Of a stretch of DNA of 64,000 bases, positions 58,650-64,000 are shown piece by piece (position 1 is the stretch's first letter; each line of letters begins with the position of its first letter). Where the stretch lies: contig CAZSTZ010000001.1 of assembly GCA_964609515.1 (NCBI GenBank), forward strand, positions 1 through 64,000. The letters are read 5' to 3'. The notes beneath the pieces are model-generated. The model was given only the letters and a program-made list of their open reading frames with translations. It had not been told where the DNA came from and did no database searches. A program made the translations under genes and the position numbers. Source of the DNA: CALKCV01 sp964609515. Lineage in GTDB: Bacteria > Cyanobacteriota > Cyanobacteriia > Cyanobacteriales > Microcoleaceae.

Positions 58650-59816
58650 TTAGCCCAGAGCAGTTAAGTCGTTATAAGAGGTCTCTTCGGGGGAAAAGCC
58701 GCGACTAATAAGATGCTGGGGCCAACTAAATGCAGGACTGAGAAAAAACTCTTTAGTGTATTTGTATCCTAATAAATAAAGTTGGAGTCTTTTTTTGGGG
58801 GACAAATTAAAATCGGTGGTCCCGATTTTGGCCTCGCTAACATCGATTTCAATGATGCGGTTGCTGTCGGCCTCGCGGAGATGGTAGCGATCGCGTGCCA
58901 CTGCCATAGTTCTGATGGTAGCGCTCATCAAACTCAGAGGCCCTTTAACGTTGTATTCTCGATTGAGAGCCTCATCGACCAAGCGAAAGCCAAAAGTAAA
59001 CCAACGGGGCGTCCTTTTACCCATACCCGGTGGTTTAACATCATAGATCCAGAGAGGAAAATTGCTGAGAACCCCACCATCAACGATGGCCGATTTTCCC
59101 AATTGTCCCGGTTCAAAAAACAAAGGAATGCTCAAAGACAGCCTTACTGCCTCGGCCACCGACAAATCCTCAGCCTGGCCCAAACCAAGCTGTTCCATCA
59201 AAGTTGGTTCGTCGGGCTGAGACTGGCGAGCTAGATCCTCTGGTAAAACCAACATTTGACCCCGAGTAACATCTGAAACGACGACCTTTAAATCCTTGCC
59301 TCCTCCCCGTGCCTTAACATCTGCAAAAGTCCTGATGCCTACGGTGGCCAATTTTTCCGTTAACCAAGATTGAAAAAACTTTAGAGAATACTGTCCGTTT
59401 TGGCCGGATATTGCCAAACACAAAACCATCCACCAGGGAAATTGCAAATCGTCAGCCGGGCTTCCATTTAAAATAAGGGGACTGGTTTTTTTAGCCAGAA
59501 ACAAGTTTTCATAGTCCATAGTGCCCAGGACTTGTTCCAGTTCGTCAATGGAGAAATTGGCAGCCATAAAGGCCGCAGTAATCGCCCCCGCAGAAGTCCC
59601 TGCCAACTTGCGCCAGCGGAGTCCCAGATCCGCGCAGCAGCGCAAGGCCCCTAAAAAAGCGATTCCCCGTACTCCACCCCCTTCAAATACTCCATCTGCG
59701 TAAATATGACCGTCCGTTTCTGGTGGAGGCATTTTTCCGAGAATTATTTCTCGTTCGGCTTCAGTAATTCTTACACCCCGATCTGCCAAAATTTGTTGTG
59801 GATACCATATATCCAT
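58650..59816 (-). CDS. Patatin-like phospholipase
   Basis: A 388-residue lipid acyl hydrolase. The oxyanion loop is GGGVRG (46-51), the nucleophile is Ser75 in GTSAG, and the catalytic aspartate is Asp246 in VDGGVLSNFP, completing the Ser-Asp dyad. No signal peptide is visible. Patatins act on membrane glycerolipids in stress or turnover. Here the gene lies alone after tRNA-Ser, without a CD-NTase or other defence partner, so a CBASS role is not supported. Length is somewhat above the core, with a C-terminal extension (PKKRLQLYLLGYKYTKEFFL). Confidence 0.9.
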   Translation of the reverse strand: MDIWYPQQILADRGVRITEAEREIILGKMPPPETDGHIYADGVFEGGGVRGIAFLGALRCCADLGLRWRKLAGTSAGAITAAFMAANFSIDELEQVLGTMDYENLFLAKKTSPLILNGSPADDLQFPWWMVLCLAISGQNGQYSLKFFQSWLTEKLATVGIRTFADVKARGGGKDLKVVVSDVTRGQMLVLPEDLARQSQPDEPTLMEQLGLGQAEDLSVAEAVRLSLSIPLFFEPGQLGKSAIVDGGVLSNFPLWIYDVKPPGMGKRTPRWFTFGFRLVDEALNREYNVKGPLSLMSATIRTMAVARDRYHLREADSNRIIEIDVSEAKIGTTDFNLSPKKRLQLYLLGYKYTKEFFLSPAFSWPQHLISRGFSPEETSYNDLTALG

Positions 59817-60232
59817 AAAATAAGCCTCTGGCTCTACAAAACTTCTAAACTCAAAAATCTTAAAGTTAACCGAGCAAAAACCTAGTTAAAAATACAGAGA
59901 TGGTTTGAGCTTCTTAACTAATAATAAAGTGTAACTTACAAGGAAAGACTAATCGCCAGGGATTTCAACCCCCAGCAAGTTATGGTTGGGAGCGATCGCC
60001 AGCAGCTTTTACCACTATCCAGCCTAAAAAGCAAGATTGAACTGATAAAGATAATTAATATAAAGCATAAAAGGAAGCCTAGACGAAAGAGCGATCGAGT
60101 TAGTTCCTAAAAGCAGCATTAAAATCTGTCAAACGGGGAGTTCCTTAAAAGATGCTGCCTCCCTTCCTTGCGCCCAAAAATCCCTGTGTTTCTTCAGAAT
60201 TTGTCAAAACTACAAATTTTTTAAAAATCCTG

Positions 60233-60260
60233 TTGACAAGCAAAGACATTGTGTTAAACT
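60233..60260 (+). promoter_or_regulatory. Sigma-70-type promoter upstream of RTX gene
   Basis: TTGACA (60233-60238), a 16-base spacer, then TAAACT (60255-60260). It lies about 385 bases before the GTG at 60646, giving a long leader. The 829-bp spacer 59817-60645 holds no supported gene; two tiny AUG frames (MGKAKS at about 60312) are in the leader. Confidence 0.5.
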
Positions 60261-60645
60261 AGCACTCGATTGAGCCTACTGGTAAGGAAACTTAGCCAAA
60301 CAGGAGCTTCTATGGGAAAGGCCAAAAGCTAAACCCAAAAAAAACAAAATTAAAGAAGATAGCAGATATTTTTGTAAAAAATGTATCTGCAATAACAGAA
60401 GGTTTCTGGCCTGATGTTCCCGAAAAGGGAAAAGAAGATCGGAGGATTTAAACTATTCGTTCTGGGGAACCATCACCAAATTGGTCAAGTCCATAGTTGA
60501 AAGGGTTGAAAAATCCAAAAAAAATAATAAACGAAAAACAGAACGAAAAAACAGAACGAAAAAGATCATCTATACAGAATCTAGTTTCTACAAAAAAAAT
60601 CAAACAAGAAACTTGTAAACATTAGCAAACCATAGAGGTAAATCA

Positions 60646-61524
60646 GTGACAATTGTAGTAATTCCACCAGGTACAGAGACTGAACCAAACGTAAGTCAGC
60701 CCCTAGCTGGAGGCGGACGAGGCATAGTTGGAACTAACGGAGACGATCGCCTCGTCGGCACGGCCTCGAGCGACATCATCTCTGGAGGACCGGGAGATGA
60801 CCTTGTAGCATCCGGCCCCGGCGATGACGATTTGCTTATGGGTGTGGGAGCAGACACAGCAGTTGGCGGCGACGGCAACGACTCGGTTCAAGGCAACCAA
60901 GGTAACGACTCTCTCAGCGGCGGTCTGGGCGATGACTGTCTCAGGGGCGGTAAGGACAACGACACCCTCGATGGTGGAGACGGCAACGACATCCTCTACG
61001 GAGACAGAGGTCGAGACCAGGTATTTGGTGGGACGGGCAGCGACACCATCCTGGGCGGGGCAGACGAAGACCTTTTAGACGGCGGTGACGGTAACGACTC
61101 CTTGAGAGGTGGTAAAGATAACGACACCGTTCTTGGCGGTGCAGGTAATGATGTCCTGGGCGGCGACAAAGGCGACGACATCTTAACCGGTGGCGAAGGC
61201 GCCGATATCTTCTTCTTCTTATATTCCCCAAGCGGCCAGTACGGCACCGACACGCTCACCGACTTCAACTCGGGTGAAGGAGACATTATCGGCCTCAACG
61301 GCGCTGGCTTCAATCTGCCTGCGGGAGTTTTAGCTGAAGGTGAGTTTGCGGTTGTGGAAGACTTCTTGCCCAACGGAAGTAACGGTTTGGAAGCTTCCAT
61401 CGTTTACGATCCCAATAGCGGCTTCATCTATTTTAACGGCAGCCCCGGTGCTGGGGATGAAACTGCGTTCGCCAGGGTAGATCCAGGCACTCAGCTAGAT
61501 GCAGGTGACTTTGAAATCTTCTAA
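60646..61524 (+). CDS. RTX-type calcium-binding repeat protein
   Basis: A 292-residue acidic protein with GTG start and AGAGGTAAAT as ribosome site. From about residue 30 to 195 there are some fourteen nonapeptide units of GGxGxDxLx type (for example GGDGNDILYG, GGAGNDVLGG), which coil into a calcium-filled beta roll. The last 95 residues (GADIFFFLYSPSGQYGTDTL, TDFNSGEGDIIGLN) have the typical RTX C-terminal secretion region. There is no signal peptide, so export by a type I system is expected, but no such system lies nearby. The gene has a long leader and a strong terminator at 61622-61660. Confidence 0.85.
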   Translation: MTIVVIPPGTETEPNVSQPLAGGGRGIVGTNGDDRLVGTASSDIISGGPGDDLVASGPGDDDLLMGVGADTAVGGDGNDSVQGNQGNDSLSGGLGDDCLRGGKDNDTLDGGDGNDILYGDRGRDQVFGGTGSDTILGGADEDLLDGGDGNDSLRGGKDNDTVLGGAGNDVLGGDKGDDILTGGEGADIFFFLYSPSGQYGTDTLTDFNSGEGDIIGLNGAGFNLPAGVLAEGEFAVVEDFLPNGSNGLEASIVYDPNSGFIYFNGSPGAGDETAFARVDPGTQLDAGDFEIF

Positions 61525-61563
61525 CTTGAAGTCCTAGCAATTGGAGGGACTCAAGGCTAAAAA

Positions 61564-61590
61564 GTAGAACGGGCAAGATGCCCGTTCTAC
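61564..61590. repeat. GTAGAACGGGCA perfect palindrome
   Basis: GTAGAACGGGCA (61564-61575), AGA loop, TGCCCGTTCTAC (61579-61590): 12-bp perfect stem. It is the same repeat family as 42565-42585 and the segment inside the TPR-GT61 gene. Confidence 0.75.
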
Positions 61591-61621
61591 GCTAAACAGG
61601 CCTTACCCACCCTTGATGTTT

Positions 61622-61660
61622 AACCATTATCCCCCTTTTGTGGTGGGATAATGGTTTTTA
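61622..61660 (+). terminator. Intrinsic terminator after RTX gene
   Basis: AACCATTATCCC (61622-61633) pairs with GGGATAATGGTT (61645-61656), followed by TTT. It lies about 100 bases after the RTX stop. Confidence 0.7.
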
Positions 61661-61816
61661 ATTGTTAATTGTTGGCAGCGGTATTGTACGCGGATGTAGC
61701 GGATGGGTTGTTGGTGGGAAAAAAGTTAATTAGCAATTGACAATTAGCAGTTGACAATTAGCTATTAGCAAAAAGCGTCAAGTTTGTGGATTTTTCAGCA
61801 AGCCCTAATTATTATC

Positions 61817-64000
61817 GTGTTACCAGAAGAACTAAGGTTGGCGAGGTCGTACTTGACTCAAGGGAAATTGAGTCAGGCTATCCTAACTTGTCAAAAAATT
61901 TTAAGCCAACAAGCCCATTGTGCCGAAGCTTACCAAATATTAGGGCAAGCCTTTTACGCTGGAGGCAACCTCCAGAAGGCAAGGTCGGCTTATACGAAGG
62001 CGATTGAAATTAAACCAGATTTGGCAGAAGTACGGGCTTATCTGGGTCAATTATATAAAGACGTGCGTTGGTGGGACGAGGCTGCTTTTCAATATCAAAA
62101 AGCTATCCAACTAGGATTAAATTGGCCGGAATTGTACGGTCATTTGGGGAATGTTTTTAGCAATAAAGGAGATTTAAAGAAGGCTAAAAATTATTACGAA
62201 AAGGCAGTCGCTCTCGACTCAAACTACGCTAATGCTTATTTTAATTTAGGTCTTATTCAGCACCAAATAGGCGAACTAGAATTATCAATTAAGACCTATA
62301 AAAAACTGCTGAAAATTCAGCCAGATAATGCGAATGCTTGGAATAACATCGGTTGCGTTTTAGCTCAATTAGAGAGAAACGAGGAAGCAATAAAAGCTTA
62401 CAAAGAAGGGTTAAAAATTAAACCAGATTGGGCGAGATTGCATATTAATCTGGGAGAGGTTTTAGCTAAGAAAGAGAAGAAGGAAGAGGCGATCGCTTGT
62501 TTTCGACTGGCTCTAAAATTAGAACCAAATTTAGCAGGGGGTTATTACGATTTAGGTAAAGCCCTGCAAAGTATGGGGGAACACGAGTTAGCGGTTGGGT
62601 ATTTTGAAAAAGCCAGAGAAATAAAGCCAAACGATATTTTAACTCTTAGCGATTTGGGTCTGTCTTTAATGGCAGTGGGGAGGTTAAAAGAGGCGATTGT
62701 TTGCTGGCAAAAGGCAATTATCGACAGCCCTTTTATTCGTTACTATTGCCAAGCTTCAGCTACTTACTTCCCGGCATCTTTAAACGCTAATCCAGACGAA
62801 CTAGATTTGGCTAAATTAGCTTGTGCTAGGTTTGTCAAAAGTCTGCTGGAGTGCGATTTTAAAAAAGATGAGAAAAAATTAGAAGAAACCTTTAATTATT
62901 GGGCGGAAACGTACTTGAGGTTTGGCAACGTATTTATGGAATACGGGGATTGCGAAAACGCTCAATTTTATTATCAAAAAGTTTTACAACTTCAGCCTGA
63001 TAATTTTGATGTTTGCTGGCGTTTGGGGAATAGTTTAGTCAAACAACAGCGATATAAAGCAGCTATTTTAGCTTATCAAATAACTTTAACAATTCTGCCA
63101 GATATTTATCGCGAAAGTTACGCGCCGACGGTTTATTATAGTTTGGGTAAAGCTTTAGAAAAAGAAGAAAAGTGGGAGCGGGCTTTAGAGTATTATAGTA
63201 AAGTTTTAAATAAAGGAACCGTCGCGATAAAAGACCAAAGACTTTATAAAACAGAAAAAACTCAAGAACTCTTATCCTCAAAAACAAATCCCCAGGGATT
63301 GTATTTATCTGTAGAGGATTGGATACAAGCTGGAAATAGTAGAACGGGCATCTTGCCTGTTGGCTATTATCTACCGGTTTCTTTCACTCCCCAAACAGGG
63401 GGAACTGTAGAACAGACATCTCGTCTTTTACCTCCAATAAAGGTAGATTCTACTCCCATAGTATCTAAGCCGGGATGCTACGGGCTCAATTGTGGAGACT
63501 GTTTGAAAAAGATCTATTGGTGGTTTGAACCGAGTTACGAAGGAGAAGGTTTACACAAACTGAGGTCAGAGGGAGGAGACAAGGGAGAGGGGGGTGTCCT
63601 CCCACACTCCCCACACTCCCCACCCTCCCCACACTCTCCCTCATCGGCCTTGCCAACGTTTGCGGCCAAAGTCCCGGGGGGGAGGGCCTGGATAATGCCG
63701 AAGAAAAGCTACTGGATGCTGTGTCACGCGATCGCCATTATTACTCCAGACAATTATTTGCTGGCAGACATCTCCAGAGACTATCCGGGGCAACTGCCGG
63801 GATGCGACAAACACGAACCCAGCCAACACCTGGCCTTCAGTCAAGAAGAATGGCCGCCGTTAGAAAAAATAGATGGTAAAGCAGCCATTTTGTCGGTTCT
63901 TTCGGGCAACGTCTATTTCCACTGGATGGTAGATCTGCTGCCCCGGATAGAAATATTGCGGCGGGCGGGGATAAGTCTAGATGAAATAGACTGGTTTGTG
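61817..64000 (+). CDS. TPR repeat glycosyltransferase 61 protein, cut at window end
   Basis: The frame is open from GTG 61817 to the right edge (728 codons, incomplete). TPR repeats occupy about residues 1-300 and again 370-470 (for example NAYFNLGLIQHQIGELELSI). A cysteine-rich patch (GCYGLNCGDC) and a low-complexity linker (SPHSPPSPHSP) lead to a GT61 start: AAILSVLSGNVYFHWMVDLL and PRIEILRRAG. GT61 enzymes transfer pentoses or hexosamines to polysaccharides or glycoproteins, and TPR fusions of this kind are common in cyanobacteria. An in-frame copy of the GAACGGGCATCTTGCC repeat encodes SRTGILPVGYYLP around residue 508. The true start could be TTG 61784. Confidence 0.8.
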   Translation, partial: MLPEELRLARSYLTQGKLSQAILTCQKILSQQAHCAEAYQILGQAFYAGGNLQKARSAYTKAIEIKPDLAEVRAYLGQLYKDVRWWDEAAFQYQKAIQLGLNWPELYGHLGNVFSNKGDLKKAKNYYEKAVALDSNYANAYFNLGLIQHQIGELELSIKTYKKLLKIQPDNANAWNNIGCVLAQLERNEEAIKAYKEGLKIKPDWARLHINLGEVLAKKEKKEEAIACFRLALKLEPNLAGGYYDLGKALQSMGEHELAVGYFEKAREIKPNDILTLSDLGLSLMAVGRLKEAIVCWQKAIIDSPFIRYYCQASATYFPASLNANPDELDLAKLACARFVKSLLECDFKKDEKKLEETFNYWAETYLRFGNVFMEYGDCENAQFYYQKVLQLQPDNFDVCWRLGNSLVKQQRYKAAILAYQITLTILPDIYRESYAPTVYYSLGKALEKEEKWERALEYYSKVLNKGTVAIKDQRLYKTEKTQELLSSKTNPQGLYLSVEDWIQAGNSRTGILPVGYYLPVSFTPQTGGTVEQTSRLLPPIKVDSTPIVSKPGCYGLNCGDCLKKIYWWFEPSYEGEGLHKLRSEGGDKGEGGVLPHSPHSPPSPHSPSSALPTFAAKVPGGRAWIMPKKSYWMLCHAIAIITPDNYLLADISRDYPGQLPGCDKHEPSQHLAFSQEEWPPLEKIDGKAAILSVLSGNVYFHWMVDLLPRIEILRRAGISLDEIDWFV

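Noticed and set aside
58650..59816. CBASS-type patatin effector
   Set aside because: No CD-NTase or accessory gene is adjacent, and the protein is like ordinary cyanobacterial patatins.
60941..61231. Arginine-rich frame antisense to the RTX gene
   Set aside because: It is the antisense shadow of GGxGxD repeats, which have high GC and few stops in several frames.

Overview
The window is a stretch of cyanobacterial chromosome, probably from a filamentous Oscillatoriales-type species. The HIP1 octamer GCGATCGC is very frequent. Intergenic DNA carries tandem CCCCATT and AATTAAC-type repeats and a palindrome family with arms AGAAACCCGG/CCGGGTTTCT. Several proteins belong to families seen mainly in cyanobacteria (DUF3181, TPR-GT61, multidomain hybrid kinases). 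The species assignment is inference only.

Layout. 1-2.8 kb: small toxin-antitoxin-like genes (one a frameshifted Tse2-like toxin), mobile hairpin repeats and a secreted TPR protein. 3.2-18.2 kb: a sensory block of six histidine kinases. One is fused to an NCS1-type permease. Four are near-paralogous hybrid kinases with different input modules (dCache, MASE1, dCache, 7TM) and a shared C-terminal tail. The sixth is a REC-kinase on the other strand. No response regulator with a DNA-binding output is present. 18.6-23.6 kb: a defence-like island with a broken MmeI-like restriction gene, an aspartic-protease pair, a two-gene operon joining an HsdR-N nuclease domain to a ParA ATPase with a ParB-like/HhH partner, and a tandemly duplicated TumE-type pair. 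23.7-28.1 kb: metH and a membrane methyltransferase-like gene. 28.2-31.1 kb: Phd/RelE, a Phd-like fusion, DUF433/PIN-like genes, a broken antitoxin copy and a dual-OB protein. 31.8-33.6 kb: a CHAT-TM-TPR protein. 35.5-42.5 kb: gltB and gltD, separated by a DUF2283 gene and a MITE-like element. 44.3-46.4 kb: a PARIS-type defence pair (AriA, plus AriB frameshifted at an A7 run), flanked by an integrase remnant and an IS200/IS605-type end. 47-50.6 kb: PIN/antitoxin pair, orphan ParB, moaC, tRNA-Arg, and a duplicated small-gene module with palindromes and hairpins. 50.9-64 kb: ASCH protein, MFS transporter, HEPN pair, envelope genes (GT2, LPG-synthase-like flippase, NlpC/P60, serine hydrolase), tRNA-Ser, patatin, an RTX protein and a TPR-GT61 glycosyltransferase cut by the window end.

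Housekeeping functions (nitrogen assimilation by GltBD, methionine synthesis by MetH, molybdopterin by MoaC) are interleaved with accessory DNA. The candidates I rate highest for undescribed biology are the nuclease-ParA/ParB-like operon (20133-22186), the AriB frameshift on a homopolymer (45048-45054), and the duplicated palindrome-hairpin-gene module (49892-50797).
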